The translations under genes were made by a program, and so were the position numbers. From an uncultured Pelagibacteraceae bacterium (lineage in GTDB: Bacteria; Pseudomonadota; Alphaproteobacteria; Pelagibacterales; Pelagibacteraceae), in the NCBI GenBank assembly GCA_902552185.1, contig CACDFZ010000002.1, positions 87,512 to 151,511 of the forward strand: a stretch of 64,000 nt of DNA, in the 5' to 3' direction. Positions 30,422 through 41,257 of the stretch are shown here, piece by piece; the stretch's first letter is position 1; every line of letters starts with the position of its first letter. The notes under the pieces were generated by a model that was not told where the DNA came from, made no database searches, and was given only the letters and a program-made list of their open reading frames with translations.

Positions 30422-31174
30422 ATGGGAATTAAAAAAATACAAATTGTTTTATACTCTATATTACTCAATATTTTTCTATTAGTAAGTGCAAACGCTGAGT
30501 CAGAAAAAGAGTGTTTCGAAAAAGTAAGTAGAGGGATTTTTAAGTTTAATCAAGGAGTTGATAATATTATATTAGAACCAGTGGCTAAGGTTTACAACAA
30601 ACTTCCAGAGCCAGTTAAAAATGGAACAGGAAACTTCACTTCAAATATAGCTACATTACTCTCAATTCCAAACCATCTTCTTCAAGGTGAATTAAAATCT
30701 GCAGGTCATGCGACTGGAAGTTTTTTAATTAATTCTACAATTGGAATTTTAGGTTTAGGTAATCCGGCTGCAAAAATGGGTCTAAAAAACCAAAAAGAGG
30801 ATTTAGGTCAAACTTTAGGTGCGTACGGAGTTGGAGGTGGATGTTATTTTGTTTTACCAGTTTTAGGTCCGACAACATTAAGAGACTCTGTTGGAATGGT
30901 AATTGATAATAATTACTTAGACGCTTTTGCCAGAGTTACATGGCATGAAAGAGAAATTAAAAGTATCTCGGGAAATAAACTGGATTATGTAGGGATAAAA
31001 GCAGCCGAAGCTGTAGATTTTAGAGGAGATAATATGGTTAATTTTGAAAGTTTAGAAAAAAATTCTATTGATCTATATGCCGCAACAAAAAGTTTGTATC
31101 TTCAGAATAGATCTAAAAAAATTAAAAATGAGACGGGTACAGATGACGATGCCTGGGGCGATTTAGATAAATAA
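30422..31174 (+). CDS. mlaA: MlaA/VacJ family lipoprotein-like phospholipid transporter component
   Basis: 250 aa. A signal peptide (about 1-25, ending SANAES) is followed by the MlaA domain: FNQGVDNIILEPVAKVYNKLP, NFTSNIATLLSIPNHLLQGE, FLINSTIGILGLGNPA, LGQTLGAYGVGGGCYFVLPVLGPTTLRDS. MlaA removes misplaced phospholipid from the outer leaflet. There is no lipobox Cys at the cleavage site, so lipidation is doubtful. It is followed after 11 bases by mlaC, its functional partner. The two form a compact pair; ABC components mlaEFD are not in the window. Confidence 0.9.
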   Translation: MGIKKIQIVLYSILLNIFLLVSANAESEKECFEKVSRGIFKFNQGVDNIILEPVAKVYNKLPEPVKNGTGNFTSNIATLLSIPNHLLQGELKSAGHATGSFLINSTIGILGLGNPAAKMGLKNQKEDLGQTLGAYGVGGGCYFVLPVLGPTTLRDSVGMVIDNNYLDAFARVTWHEREIKSISGNKLDYVGIKAAEAVDFRGDNMVNFESLEKNSIDLYAATKSLYLQNRSKKIKNETGTDDDAWGDLDK

Positions 31175-31185
31175 ATATCTTTTCA

Positions 31186-31788
31186 ATGAAAAAAAGACTA
31201 TTTTTTTTAATACCTATTCTTTATTTTTATTTTACTTCTATAATTGCAGTAACATATAATTCTGAACCTAAAATTTTTATACAAGAACTTGTTGATGATG
31301 CGATAAAATCTTTAAGTGACAAGTCATTAACTGAAGAAGAAAAAAAAGAGGTTATTGAAGAAATTGCTTTAGAAAACGTGGATATTAAGGCATTAGGGCT
31401 TTATACTCTTGGAAATATAAGAAACAATCTTGATGAAAACACAATGAGCAATTATCAAGAACTTTTTCAAAAATACTTCTTAAAAAGTTTAACATCTAGA
31501 CTGACTGATTACGCGTCTCAAAAATTTGAAGTATACGGCTCTGAACAAAAAAGTTCAAATTATACAATTGTAAATTCTAAAATAGTCGAAAGTCTAAAAT
31601 CTCCAGAGATAAAGATAGATTGGAGAATCTATACGAAAAATCCACAAAAACCTTTAATAAGAGATTTAGTTGTTGAGGGTTTAAGTTTGGCAAGAACTCA
31701 AAAAGAGGAGTTTGCATCAATTTTAAATTCAAACAATAATGATGTAAACGCCCTTATGAATAAATTACAAGAATTTATTTCAAATTAA
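31186..31788 (+). CDS. mlaC: Periplasmic phospholipid-binding protein MlaC (Ttg2D family)
   Basis: 200 aa. Signal peptide of about 20 residues (LFFLIPILYFYFTSIIA), then the helical MlaC fold: FIQELVDDAIKSLSDKSLTEEEKK, VDIKALGLYTLGN, YQELFQKYFLKSLTSRL and VDWRI-like IKIDWRIYTKNPQKPLIRDLVVEGLSLA. It shuttles phospholipid across the periplasm between MlaA and the inner-membrane transporter. Pairing with mlaA supports the call. Confidence 0.88.
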   Translation: MKKRLFFLIPILYFYFTSIIAVTYNSEPKIFIQELVDDAIKSLSDKSLTEEEKKEVIEEIALENVDIKALGLYTLGNIRNNLDENTMSNYQELFQKYFLKSLTSRLTDYASQKFEVYGSEQKSSNYTIVNSKIVESLKSPEIKIDWRIYTKNPQKPLIRDLVVEGLSLARTQKEEFASILNSNNNDVNALMNKLQEFISN

Positions 31789-31792
31789 ATTT

Positions 31793-31869
31793 TGGTGGGC
31801 CCGCCAGGACTCGAACCTGGGACCAATACATTATGAGTGTACTGCTCTAACCAACTGAGCTACAGGCCC
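31793..31869 (-). tRNA. tRNA with CAT anticodon (Ile2 or elongator Met)
   Basis: 77 nt including encoded CCA. The acceptor GGGCCTG pairs with CGGGCCC and the D-arm is GCTC/GAGC. The anticodon loop CTCATAA places CAT at 34-36, and the T-arm is CCAGG/TTCGAGT/CCTGG. CAT can be elongator Met or, after lysidine modification by TilS, Ile (AUA). The GGGCCTG acceptor with A73 resembles isoleucine tRNAs, so Ile2 is slightly favoured. It is not initiator-like, because it has a paired first base. It sits between the convergent mlaC and rpoD genes. Confidence 0.93.
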
Positions 31870-31895
31870 ATTATTTTCTTTTACATTAGAAAAAG

Positions 31896-33767
31896 TTATT
31901 TTTCTAGAAAACTTTTAAGTTGTTTTGATCTGCTTGGATGCTTTAGTTTTCTTAATGCTTTAGCTTCAATTTGTCTTATTCTTTCTCTAGTTACAGAAAA
32001 TTGCAGTCCAACCTCCTCTAAAGTGTGATCAGTATTCATTCCAATACCAAATCTCATTCTAAGAACTCTTTCTTCTCTTGGTGTAAGAGAGGCTAAAATT
32101 TTTGTAGTCGATTCACTTAAATTAGACTGAATAGCGGTATCAAGAGGTTGAAGAGCATTTTTATCCTCTATAAAATCTCCAAGACTACTATCCTCTTCAT
32201 CCCCGACGGGTGTCTCTAATGACACTGGTTCCTTTGCAATTTTTAAAACCTTTCTTACTTTCTCTAGTGGCATTGCAAGTTTTTTTGCTAGCTCCTCAGG
32301 TGTAGGTTCTCTGCCAAATTCACTCATGATTTGTCTTTGAGTTCTAACGATTTTATTTATTGTTTCTATCATGTGAACTGGAATACGAATTGTTCTTGCC
32401 TGATCTGCAATTGATCTAGTAATAGCTTGTCTAATCCACCAAGTAGCATAAGTTGAGAACTTGTAGCCCCTTCTATACTCAAATTTGTCAACTGCTTTCA
32501 TTAAACCAATGTTTCCTTCTTGTATTAAATCCAGAAACTGTAATCCTCTATTTGTATATTTCTTTGCAATTGATATTACTAATCTTAAATTGGCTTCAAC
32601 CATCTCTTTTTTCGCAATTCTAGATTCTCGCTCTCCCTTTTGAATCCTGCTTACTAGTCTTTTGAACTCACCTACTGAAAGTCCTATTTTTTTACTAAAT
32701 TCTACTAGTCTATCTCTTATTTCTGCGAAGTCTTTTTTAAACTTTTTAAAAAAAGATTTCCAAACGGGATTTTGATTTAGAAATGTTTCAAATTTAGGGT
32801 TTATTTCATTGCCAATATAATATTTTAAAAATTCTTCTCTGGAGATTTTATTATCCGTAGCTAATCGTAATAAAACACCTTCCAGAGAAACAATTTTTTT
32901 ATTTTCTTTGTAATGAGATTGAACTAGCTCCTCAACTACATGAGGTGCAATTTGTAAATTTTTAAAATTATCTACCAAAATAGACTGGATCTTTTTAAAA
33001 TTTTTATTTTTCGAAACTGAAAGTTCCTTTCCTGATAAAATACATTCTAAATTTTCTTTTTGATATTTTTGCAATTTTAAGTAATTTTTATTTAAAGATT
33101 CTAATAGTTTGAGTATCTTGGGTTTAATTTCTTCTTCCATTTTCGCTAATGAAACATTAAATTCGTCCTCTTCAGTCACTTCTGCTTTTTCATCTGAATT
33201 TTTATCGTTGTCATTTTTTTCATCTTTTGTTTTAATTTTCTTTTCTGAATCTTTTTTCGTTTTTATCTCTTCATCATCTGAAGCTTCAAAATCTTCGTAG
33301 GTTGAATCTATGTCAATTATATCTCTAACTAACATTTCTTGATTTTCAATTTTATCTTTCCATTCAGATATTTTTTTTCCAACTATTGGGCTTTGGGTAA
33401 GAGCATTAATCATAACATCTTTTCCAGCTTCTATTCTTTTTGCAATAGCTATTTCTCCTTCTCTAGAAAGTAATTCAACTCCACCCATCTCACGGAGATA
33501 CATTCTAATCGGATCATCACTTTTCTCGGATGTTTTCTCCTCTAGATTGTTGGTAGTTTCTTTCTTTTTATTTGATTGAAATTCTGATTTTTTTTCTACT
33601 AATGTGATCTTATTGTCGGCAATAATTAAAAAAGCTCGTTCAGTATTTTCAAAAGATCCGCCCCTCTTACCTAAGGATTTTCCTAGTTCTTCATATGTTA
33701 TGAACCCTCGATTTTTTCCTTTTTCGAGAATTCTTTCAAATGATTTTGTAATTAATTTTTCACCCAT
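31896..33767 (-). CDS. rpoD: RNA polymerase primary sigma factor (sigma-70)
   Basis: 623 aa. Region 1.1-like start ([19 protein letters not shown]), region 1.2 ([21 protein letters not shown]), and a lysine/acid-rich non-conserved region (about 155-205). Region 2 has [31 protein letters not shown] and [14 protein letters not shown]. Region 3 and region 4.2 follow ([30 protein letters not shown]). It directs transcription of most genes. It follows dnaG after 58 bases, recalling the conserved dnaG-rpoD macromolecular synthesis operon. Confidence 0.96.
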   Translation of the reverse strand: MGEKLITKSFERILEKGKNRGFITYEELGKSLGKRGGSFENTERAFLIIADNKITLVEKKSEFQSNKKKETTNNLEEKTSEKSDDPIRMYLREMGGVELLSREGEIAIAKRIEAGKDVMINALTQSPIVGKKISEWKDKIENQEMLVRDIIDIDSTYEDFEASDDEEIKTKKDSEKKIKTKDEKNDNDKNSDEKAEVTEEDEFNVSLAKMEEEIKPKILKLLESLNKNYLKLQKYQKENLECILSGKELSVSKNKNFKKIQSILVDNFKNLQIAPHVVEELVQSHYKENKKIVSLEGVLLRLATDNKISREEFLKYYIGNEINPKFETFLNQNPVWKSFFKKFKKDFAEIRDRLVEFSKKIGLSVGEFKRLVSRIQKGERESRIAKKEMVEANLRLVISIAKKYTNRGLQFLDLIQEGNIGLMKAVDKFEYRRGYKFSTYATWWIRQAITRSIADQARTIRIPVHMIETINKIVRTQRQIMSEFGREPTPEELAKKLAMPLEKVRKVLKIAKEPVSLETPVGDEEDSSLGDFIEDKNALQPLDTAIQSNLSESTTKILASLTPREERVLRMRFGIGMNTDHTLEEVGLQFSVTRERIRQIEAKALRKLKHPSRSKQLKSFLEK

Positions 33768-33825
33768 AAGCTGAATTTAATAGTGAAATATATATAAACA
33801 CTAAATATTAAAAATCTATCTTTAA

Positions 33826-35607
33826 TTATTCCCTATTTATTTGACTTTTAAGCTTTAGAAGTTCTGAATATGCCTTCTCTTCCATATTATTTATTAATTT
33901 ATTCTCTAAAGATTCTATCTTTTTTTTATTTTGACTTTCTAAAAGATCATTAGTGAAGTCCTCAAATAATTCTTTTATCTGGTCATAGTTTTTTTTATTA
34001 ATTATCATTCTTAAATTTGAATTTTCAATAATACTTTTAACTAAACTAGAATGAGTTTTTAGCACTTCATTTTCAATCTCTTTTTCTGTCTTATCTGACT
34101 TTATAAGATCAACTAAAAGCATTTTTAGTTTTTCATTTTCTGAATTTGAAAAATCAATTGTCGATATACTTTCCACAATGTTCTTAACTGCAGCACTATA
34201 AAATATCATTATAAAAAGAATAGAAAATTCAATTATATTTTCTCTTGTTAGATCCTTTTTTTGCATATGTATTTTTTTTGTTTCATTTAGCATTTTAAAA
34301 TTTTTTCGTTTTGAAAAACCATGGTTTATTTTACTATTTACGTTAGGTGTAAGACTATTAATTTTACTTAAAAAATTTTCTAAAATATATTTTTTAAGAG
34401 TATTATCATTTATAGAAGAGCATAATTTTCTCATTTGTTTTTCAAATTTAGTTATCTCATAAGGATTATTAGTGTTTATCTTTTTTACATAAGTATCCCA
34501 AATAAACGATTGAATTATAGTTTTATTATCCAAAAATTTTAAAAAACCTTCTTTGCCAACATCTTTTATAATATCATCTGGGTCTTTACCTTCATCAAGG
34601 ATTGAAAAATAAATTTTGTTTTCTTCGTTTATAAATGGAAATAATCTTTCCGCTATTCTTAGTGCTGCCTGTTGACCACTTTTATCTCCGTCTAAACATA
34701 TAATTGGGTCTGAAAAAAATTTCCATATTAAGTTAATTTGGCTTTCTGTGATGGCAGTTCCACAATTTGAAATAACATTTTTGATTCCTCTCGAATATAA
34801 TGATATAACATCCATGTAACCTTCTACTATAATTACTTCTTTCGTATTAGATCTTTCATCTTTTGCAAAGTTTAGGTTAAATAGCTGTCTTCCTTTTTTA
34901 AAAAATTCTGTTTCGGGAGAGTTTATATATTTTGCCAGGTTTACATCTCCAATTATTCTTCCACCAAATGCAATAATATCTCCTGATAAATTAAGTATTG
35001 GAAAAATAATTCTATTTTTAAATCTATCTATAAATTTTTGATTTTTTTCTACAAAATAATAAAGCCCTGTCGCTTTAATATCTTCTAAAGAATATTTTTT
35101 TGATAAATGATCAAACAAATTATTAGGTGGAACATATCCAAGTTGAAATTTTTTAATTACTTCTTCAGATAGTTTTCTTTCTTTTAAATAATTTAATGCA
35201 AACATATTTTTTTTGTTAAACAATTCACCTTGAGAATAATCGGAATATTCTTTTATAATTTTTTTATATTTATTATATTTTTCCTCTTTTTCTTTATCAT
35301 ATTTTGTAAATTTATATATTTGCATTCCTGCTTCTGAGGCTAAAACTTTTACAGCTTCTCCAAATCTTAAAGATCTAGTCTTCATTAAAAAATCAAAAAT
35401 GTTTCCATGTTCGCCGGTGCTAAAACAATGATAAAATCCCTTTTCATCATTTACAGTAAATGAAGGTGTTTTTTCATTCTTGAACGGGGACAAGCCAATA
35501 AACTCTTTACCTCTTTTTTTTAACTGAACATATTTACCAACTACTTGTGATACTTTTAATCTAAGTTTAATTTCATCTAAATATTCTTTTGGATACTTCA
35601 TTGTCAT
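33826..35607 (-). CDS. dnaG: DNA primase with degenerate zinc ribbon
   Basis: 593 aa. An N-terminal zinc-ribbon-like segment (about 30-65), a catalytic TOPRIM core with VIIVEGYMDVISLYSRG (Glu, about 256) and ICLDGDKSGQQAALR (DxD, about 305), and a C-terminal helicase-binding region. The usual zinc ligands C..H..C..C are mostly lost: the first pair reads SPFK and the second HCFSTG, leaving one Cys. The following fold residues (EKTPSFTVNDEKGFYH) are intact. It makes replication primers. The start overlaps yqeY by 4 bases. Confidence 0.94.
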   Translation of the reverse strand: MTMKYPKEYLDEIKLRLKVSQVVGKYVQLKKRGKEFIGLSPFKNEKTPSFTVNDEKGFYHCFSTGEHGNIFDFLMKTRSLRFGEAVKVLASEAGMQIYKFTKYDKEKEEKYNKYKKIIKEYSDYSQGELFNKKNMFALNYLKERKLSEEVIKKFQLGYVPPNNLFDHLSKKYSLEDIKATGLYYFVEKNQKFIDRFKNRIIFPILNLSGDIIAFGGRIIGDVNLAKYINSPETEFFKKGRQLFNLNFAKDERSNTKEVIIVEGYMDVISLYSRGIKNVISNCGTAITESQINLIWKFFSDPIICLDGDKSGQQAALRIAERLFPFINEENKIYFSILDEGKDPDDIIKDVGKEGFLKFLDNKTIIQSFIWDTYVKKINTNNPYEITKFEKQMRKLCSSINDNTLKKYILENFLSKINSLTPNVNSKINHGFSKRKNFKMLNETKKIHMQKKDLTRENIIEFSILFIMIFYSAAVKNIVESISTIDFSNSENEKLKMLLVDLIKSDKTEKEIENEVLKTHSSLVKSIIENSNLRMIINKKNYDQIKELFEDFTNDLLESQNKKKIESLENKLINNMEEKAYSELLKLKSQINRE

Positions 35608-36056
35608 TTTAGTAACCCTTTAATGATGTTACTTACTTTTGAAAAATCTAAGACATCTCCATATTCTTTTTTAAGAGCTCCCATAACTTTCCCCATGTCC
35701 TTAATAGATTTTGCTTGAAGACTCTCAATTACTTTTTTACAAATATTTTTAGTTTCTTCATCACTCATTTGTTTAGGTAAAAAATTATTAATAATTGAAA
35801 TTTCCTCTTGTTCTTTTTTGAGTAGATCTTCCCTGCCCGCTTTTTTATAAGCTTCACACGAATCATTTCTTTGTTTGTTCATTTTTTTTAATATTGAGAT
35901 GATTTCTTGGTCTTTTAAAGAACCTTCCTTAACTTTAGAAGCTATTTTAAAATCTTTAATAGCAGAAATTATAAGTCTCAAAGTTGGAAAGACTGTTTTA
36001 TCTTTATTTTTGAGACTTTCGTTTAATTTTTCTTCTATTTTTTTTTCTAGAGACAT
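35604..36056 (-). CDS. yqeY: YqeY/GatB-like domain protein
   Basis: 150 aa of the YqeY family, which resembles the tail domain of GatB and Glu-tRNA amidotransferase-associated proteins. Characteristic segments: KNKDKTVFPTLRLIISAIKD, LLKKEQEEISIINNFLPKQMSDEE and KDMGKVMGALKKEYGDVLDFSKVS. Its molecular role is unsettled; binding to tRNA or amidotransferase is inferred from homology. It is first in the yqeY-dnaG-rpoD run, divergent from carAB across a 123-base region. Confidence 0.9.
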   Translation of the reverse strand: MSLEKKIEEKLNESLKNKDKTVFPTLRLIISAIKDFKIASKVKEGSLKDQEIISILKKMNKQRNDSCEAYKKAGREDLLKKEQEEISIINNFLPKQMSDEETKNICKKVIESLQAKSIKDMGKVMGALKKEYGDVLDFSKVSNIIKGLLK

Positions 36057-36108
36057 TTTTTTTTAGTAAGTTTAATCACAAATTATATTTAAAATAAAAA
36101 GATCTTTC

Positions 36109-36137
36109 TTGACGATTTTTAAAGTTTTTCATATGTT
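36109..36137 (+). promoter_or_regulatory. Sigma-70 type promoter before carAB
   Basis: TTGACG (36109-36114), 17-base spacer, TATGTT (36132-36137); predicted start near 36144, about 36 bases before the carA start. Spacing and the -35 box fit well. Confidence 0.5.
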
Positions 36138-36179
36138 TCGCAAAATCATGTTTATAAGTTTTTTACTTTAACTCATGAG

Positions 36180-37388
36180 TTGTATTTGAAACAGATTGAT
36201 CAAAATATATACTCAAAAAATAATCTTAAAAAGATCAATTGCACCGCTATTTTAGTTCTTGAAAATGGAAATATATTTAGAGGATTTGGTTTGGGGTATG
36301 AAGGGCAAGCAACGGGAGAAGTTTGCTTCAACACTTCTATCACTGGTTATCAAGAAATAATTTCAGATCCATCGTATGCGGAGCAAATTATTAATTTTAC
36401 TTTTCCTCATGTAGGAAATGTTGGAACAAATAAAGAGGATCATGAATCTGATACAGTATGGACAAAGGGTGTAATATTAAATACCGAGATCACTGATCCA
36501 AGCAATTATCGTTCCTTAAAGCATTTAGATTTTTGGTTAAAAAAAAATAAGATAGTTGGAATAACTGGCATTGATACAAGAAATTTAACAAATTTCATTA
36601 GGGATAAAGGTGCTCCTAAAGGAACAGTAGTTTTTTTAAAAAATGGTAAATTTAATTTAAAAAAAATTTTGAGAGCTACCAAAAAATGGAGTGGTCTAAA
36701 AAATTTAGATCTAGCAAAACAAGTTACAACCAAAAAAAGTTATGTTTGGAAGGATTTTAAAACTTGGAAAAAGGGATCAGGTTTTGTGAAAAATAAGAAA
36801 AAAAATTTACATGTAATAGCAATAGACTATGGGATAAAAAAAAATATACTTAGATATTTTTCCAACTATAATTGTAAAGTAACAATTGTTCCGTGTAAAA
36901 CAAGTGCGAGTGAAATTTCAAAACTAAAACCAAATGGTATTTTTTTATCTAATGGACCCGGAGACCCAGCGGCTACAGGGAAGTATGCTATTCCAATTAT
37001 AAAAAAGCTTATAAATATGAATCTGCCTATATTTGGAATTTGTCTAGGTCATCAGTTATTAGGTTTAACTTTGGGGGCAAAAACAAAAAAAATGAGTTTA
37101 GGACATAGAGGTGCTAATCATCCAGTAAAAAATTTGATAAAAGGAAATGTTGAAATAACAAGTCAAAATCATGGATTTGAAATAGTAAGAAAAAATTTGC
37201 CAAAAAATATTCAAATTACTCACCAGTCTCTTTTTGATAATAGTATAGAGGGAATTAAACTTAAATCTAAACCAGTTTTTTCAGTACAATATCATCCCGA
37301 GTCAAATCCGGGACCGCAAGATAGTGTTTATTTATTTGAAGAATTTATAAAAACCATGAAACAAAATGCCAAAAAGAAAAGATATTAA
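36180..37388 (+). CDS. carA: Carbamoyl-phosphate synthase small subunit
   Basis: 402 aa from a TTG at 36180. No in-frame ATG occurs before conserved sequence, so a non-ATG start is required. The N-domain has [36 protein letters not shown]. The class I glutaminase part has [21 protein letters not shown] (nucleophile Cys, about 287) and [13 protein letters not shown] with His and Glu. It supplies ammonia from glutamine to CarB for arginine and pyrimidine synthesis. It overlaps carB by 23 bases. Confidence 0.95.
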   Translation: MYLKQIDQNIYSKNNLKKINCTAILVLENGNIFRGFGLGYEGQATGEVCFNTSITGYQEIISDPSYAEQIINFTFPHVGNVGTNKEDHESDTVWTKGVILNTEITDPSNYRSLKHLDFWLKKNKIVGITGIDTRNLTNFIRDKGAPKGTVVFLKNGKFNLKKILRATKKWSGLKNLDLAKQVTTKKSYVWKDFKTWKKGSGFVKNKKKNLHVIAIDYGIKKNILRYFSNYNCKVTIVPCKTSASEISKLKPNGIFLSNGPGDPAATGKYAIPIIKKLINMNLPIFGICLGHQLLGLTLGAKTKKMSLGHRGANHPVKNLIKGNVEITSQNHGFEIVRKNLPKNIQITHQSLFDNSIEGIKLKSKPVFSVQYHPESNPGPQDSVYLFEEFIKTMKQNAKKKRY

Positions 37389-40300
37389 GAAAATTTTAGT
37401 AGTTGGCGCCGGTCCTATCATTATTGGACAAGCTTGTGAGTTTGATTATTCTGGTACTCAAGCTTGTAAAGCTTTGAAGGATGAAGGTTATAAAGTAATT
37501 TTAATTAATTCTAATCCAGCAACAATTATGACAGACCCAGATGTTGCGGACAAAACATATATTGAACCTATAACTTTAACAGTTTTAGAAAAAATTTTAG
37601 CTAAAGAAAAACCAGACGCAATCCTTCCAACAATGGGAGGTCAGACTGCATTAAATTTAGCTATGGAGGCAGAAAAAAAGGGAATTCTTAGAAAATATAA
37701 AATTGAACTTATTGGTGCGAATTCTAGAGCTATTTCAAACGCCGAAGATAGAAAAAAATTTAGAAAAAATATGCTTGATATTGGCTTAGATCTGCCTAAG
37801 TCAAAAATTGTAAATAATTTTAGCCAAGCTTCAAATGCTCTAAAACAAATCGGTCTTCCAGCAATTATAAGACCTGCTTTTACCCTAGGTGGACTTGGTG
37901 GAGGAATAGCAAAAAATAAAAAGGAATTTTTTAAAATATTAAAAGATGGGCTACATGAGTCACCGGTAAAACAGGTCTTGGTGGAAGAATGTCTAGAAGG
38001 CTGGAAAGAATTTGAAATGGAAGTGGTAAGAGATAAAAATGATAATTGTATAATTATATGTTCGATCGAGAACGTTGACCCTATGGGAATTCATACTGGT
38101 GACTCGGTTACTATCGCCCCTGCATTAACTCTTACAGATAAAGAATATCAAGTAATGAGAAACGCATCGATAGCTTGTTTAAGGAAAATAGGAGTTGAAA
38201 CTGGAGGTTCAAATGTTCAATTTGCAATAAATCCTAAAGATGGAAGAATGGTTATCATAGAGATGAATCCAAGAGTTTCAAGGTCTTCTGCTTTGGCGTC
38301 AAAAGCTACTGGATTTCCAATTGCTAAAGTAGCTGCAAAACTTGCTGTGGGTTATACTTTAGATGAATTAAAAAATGAAATAACTAAAGTCACTCCAGCT
38401 TCTTTTGAACCAACAATAGACTATGTCGTAACAAAAATTCCTAGATTTACCTTTGAAAAATTTTCAACATCTGCTGCAGTTTTAGGTACATCCATGAAAT
38501 CAGTTGGTGAAGCTATGGCCATAGGAAGAAACTTTAAGGAGTCCTTACAAAAAGCTTTGGTTTCTCTTGAAACTGGTTTTTCAGGTGTAGACCAAATATT
38601 TAATTTAAGAGTCAAACAAATTGAAAAAAAACTCGCAGAAAATATACCAAATAAAATATTGCTAATTGGTGAGGCTTTTAGAAAAAAAATTAATATTAAA
38701 AGAATACAAAAACTTTCAAAAATTGATTACTGGTTTTTAAATCAAATAAAAGAAATTGTAGATGAAGAAAATAAGATTAAAAAAAACGGTTTACCAAAAA
38801 CGTTTAATGAATTTAATTACATAAAATCAATAGGTTTCTCAGACAAAAAACTTTCTGAATTAGCTTATACCACAGAGGATAATATCAGAAAAATAAGATC
38901 AAAATTGAAAATTTTTCCTGTTTATAAAAAAGTAGATACTTGCGCCTCTGAATTTAAATCATTTACCCCATATATGTACTCTACTTATCAGAGAAATTTT
39001 TCTGTTTACTCTGAGTGTGAGGCGGATCCATCTAATAGAAAAAAAATTATTATTCTTGGAGGTGGGCCTAATAGAATTGGCCAGGGCATTGAATTCGATT
39101 ACTGTTGTTGTCAAGCTAGTTTTGCTTTGAAAAAAGCTGGGTATGAAACAATAATGGTTAATTGTAATCCTGAAACTGTTTCAACAGATTATGACACGAG
39201 TAATAGATTATATTTTGAGCCATTAATAGAGGAATTTGTTTTTAATATTATTAAAAGAGAAAAAGTTAAAGGAAACTTGGTAGGTGTCATAACTCAATTC
39301 GGTGGACAGACGCCCATAAAGTTGGCCAAGTTTTTGCATGAACACAAACTTCCAATATTAGGGACTCAATATACTTCGATCGATTTAGCTGAAGATAGAG
39401 ATAGATTTAGAAATCTTTTGAATAAATTAAAATTAAAACAAGCTAAAAGTGGAATAGCAAAAACATTTTCACAAGCATTAAAAATAGCTGAAAAAATAGG
39501 GTTGCCGCTTATGGTTAGACCTTCCTATGTTTTAGGAGGAAGAGCAATGGAAATAGTACATGAAAAAAAACAACTTAAGAATTTTGTACAGGAGGCATTT
39601 AAGGCGGCAGAAAAAAATCCAATTTTAATTGACAAATTTATAGATAATGCGATGGAAGTAGATGTTGATGCGCTATCAGATGGCAAGCAAGTGTTTGTTG
39701 CAGGAATTATGCAGCATATTGAGGAAGCAGGAATTCATTCTGGTGACTCGGCTTGCAGTTTGCCTCCAGTTTCTATTAAACCTTTTTTGATTAAAGAGAT
39801 AGAGAGCCAAACTAAAAAGTTGGCCCTAGCACTTAAGGTAAAGGGTTTTATGAATATACAATTTGCAATAAAGAACGATGAAATTTTTGTTATAGAGGTT
39901 AACCCTAGGGCAAGCAGAACTGTCCCATTTGTATCAAAAGCAAAAAATCTTCCATTAGCCAAAATTGCATCTAGAGTAATGGCGGGTGAAAAATTATCTA
40001 AATTTAATTTAAGAAGTAAAACAAAAAAAATGTTTGCAGTAAAAGAGGCGGTATTTCCATTTAATAAATTTCCAAACAGTGACCTTATACTTGGTCCAGA
40101 GATGAAATCTACTGGAGAGGTAATGGGTTTCGATGAGAATTTTGGTATGGCTTTTGCCAAAAGTCAAATGGCAGCTTCTAACTCGCTTCCTACAAAAGGT
40201 TTAGCATTTATATCACTAAAAAATAGTCATAAAAACGAAGGTGTAGATTTGGCAAAACAGCTAAATAAGCTTAACTTCAAACTTTGCGGTACTGGAGGAA

Positions 40301-40590
40301 CAGCTGAATATATTAATAAGCATGGAATTAAATGTAAAAAAATAAATAAAGTTAATCAAGGGTCACCTCATATTGTCGATGTTCTTAATGCAAAAAAAAT
40401 TGCTCTTGTAATTAATACTGGTGGAGGTAATAGTGAAAAACAACTAAACGATGCTTTAGCGTTAAGAAGAGCAACTTTAGCAAATAAAGTCCCTTATTGT
40501 ACAAATATGTCGACAGCAAAAGTTTGTATTGAAGGTATTAAGTCTCTCAAAAATAAAGAAATAAAAGTAACTTCTCTGCAAGATATTTAA
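37366..40590 (+). CDS. carB: Carbamoyl-phosphate synthase large subunit
   Basis: 1074 aa, full length. Two homologous ATP-grasp halves: [21 protein letters not shown] (about 12) with [12 protein letters not shown] (about 170) in the first, and [20 protein letters not shown] (about 566) with [12 protein letters not shown] in the second. The C-terminal MGS-like allosteric domain (about 940-1060) includes [16 protein letters not shown]. It makes carbamoyl phosphate from bicarbonate, ATP and ammonia. It ends 4 bases before a convergent gene. Confidence 0.97.
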   Translation: MPKRKDIKKILVVGAGPIIIGQACEFDYSGTQACKALKDEGYKVILINSNPATIMTDPDVADKTYIEPITLTVLEKILAKEKPDAILPTMGGQTALNLAMEAEKKGILRKYKIELIGANSRAISNAEDRKKFRKNMLDIGLDLPKSKIVNNFSQASNALKQIGLPAIIRPAFTLGGLGGGIAKNKKEFFKILKDGLHESPVKQVLVEECLEGWKEFEMEVVRDKNDNCIIICSIENVDPMGIHTGDSVTIAPALTLTDKEYQVMRNASIACLRKIGVETGGSNVQFAINPKDGRMVIIEMNPRVSRSSALASKATGFPIAKVAAKLAVGYTLDELKNEITKVTPASFEPTIDYVVTKIPRFTFEKFSTSAAVLGTSMKSVGEAMAIGRNFKESLQKALVSLETGFSGVDQIFNLRVKQIEKKLAENIPNKILLIGEAFRKKINIKRIQKLSKIDYWFLNQIKEIVDEENKIKKNGLPKTFNEFNYIKSIGFSDKKLSELAYTTEDNIRKIRSKLKIFPVYKKVDTCASEFKSFTPYMYSTYQRNFSVYSECEADPSNRKKIIILGGGPNRIGQGIEFDYCCCQASFALKKAGYETIMVNCNPETVSTDYDTSNRLYFEPLIEEFVFNIIKREKVKGNLVGVITQFGGQTPIKLAKFLHEHKLPILGTQYTSIDLAEDRDRFRNLLNKLKLKQAKSGIAKTFSQALKIAEKIGLPLMVRPSYVLGGRAMEIVHEKKQLKNFVQEAFKAAEKNPILIDKFIDNAMEVDVDALSDGKQVFVAGIMQHIEEAGIHSGDSACSLPPVSIKPFLIKEIESQTKKLALALKVKGFMNIQFAIKNDEIFVIEVNPRASRTVPFVSKAKNLPLAKIASRVMAGEKLSKFNLRSKTKKMFAVKEAVFPFNKFPNSDLILGPEMKSTGEVMGFDENFGMAFAKSQMAASNSLPTKGLAFISLKNSHKNEGVDLAKQLNKLNFKLCGTGGTAEYINKHGIKCKKINKVNQGSPHIVDVLNAKKIALVINTGGGNSEKQLNDALALRRATLANKVPYCTNMSTAKVCIEGIKSLKNKEIKVTSLQDI

Positions 40591-40594
40591 AATT

Positions 40595-41257
40595 TTATCT
40601 TACTTTCCAGTCTGTCTCGAAAGTGACGTAGTTAATTTGAATACATCTACGCTCCTTTTTAATCTCTTTTTTTTCCATACCATGCCAAGAGTTGGGTCCA
40701 CTAGTAAAGAAATATCCATAATTATGTTTATACGGAACTGTTTTTACTTTGGTTAATTTAGTATCGTAGAAATCTGTTCCTAAGTTTTCAGATTCGTTGT
40801 GAAGGTTGATAAAAACTATTGAAGACATTAATTTTTCTTTAATATCACAATGGGGTTTAAGCCAAAAACCTTCTCTATCACAAATAACTTCTAGTCTGAC
40901 GAAAGAATTGCTTAAATCTTTTCCTATCAAGCCACCAATTTTGTTGTAAACTTTAGGAGATCTCAGCTCCTCAATAAAATTTTTAAGGTGTGGGAATTGT
41001 TTTGCATTTTCTTTAGTTACGTAGCATCTTATTTTTTTTGCTTTTCCTCCATCTTTAATGCCTGAGCGAAAAGCACCGTCTCCGCCATCAAGTGCTCTAG
41101 TCCCGTCGTAGTTTAAGTTTTCTTTTTTAGGGTCGACAATTTCTGCATTGCTAATTTCCTCAATAGCTTCTTTAGTTAATGGTTGATTAATTTCAAAGTG
41201 TTTAAAAGGATCGTTGAACGATCTAGTTCTGTTTTCTAATGATTTAAATAATTCCAT
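40595..41257 (-). CDS. 2OG-Fe(II) oxygenase-like protein
   Basis: 220 aa. The jelly-roll iron site is visible: HxD in LKPHCDIKEKLMS (about 143-145), distal His in NSWHGMEKK (about 197) and the 2-oxoglutarate Arg in KKERRCIQINY. The preceding RLEVICDREGFWL is typical of the prolyl-hydroxylase-like clan. A small-molecule, cell-surface glycan or peptide substrate is possible; none can be read from sequence. Its start overlaps the ELM1-like gene's stop by 14 bases, so the two probably act together. Confidence 0.72.
   Translation of the reverse strand: MELFKSLENRTRSFNDPFKHFEINQPLTKEAIEEISNAEIVDPKKENLNYDGTRALDGGDGAFRSGIKDGGKAKKIRCYVTKENAKQFPHLKNFIEELRSPKVYNKIGGLIGKDLSNSFVRLEVICDREGFWLKPHCDIKEKLMSSIVFINLHNESENLGTDFYDTKLTKVKTVPYKHNYGYFFTSGPNSWHGMEKKEIKKERRCIQINYVTFETDWKVR

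Noticed and set aside
39735-40160. 141-codon minus-strand ORF inside carB
   Set aside because: Fully within the conserved carB frame, antisense composition, no recognisable domain.
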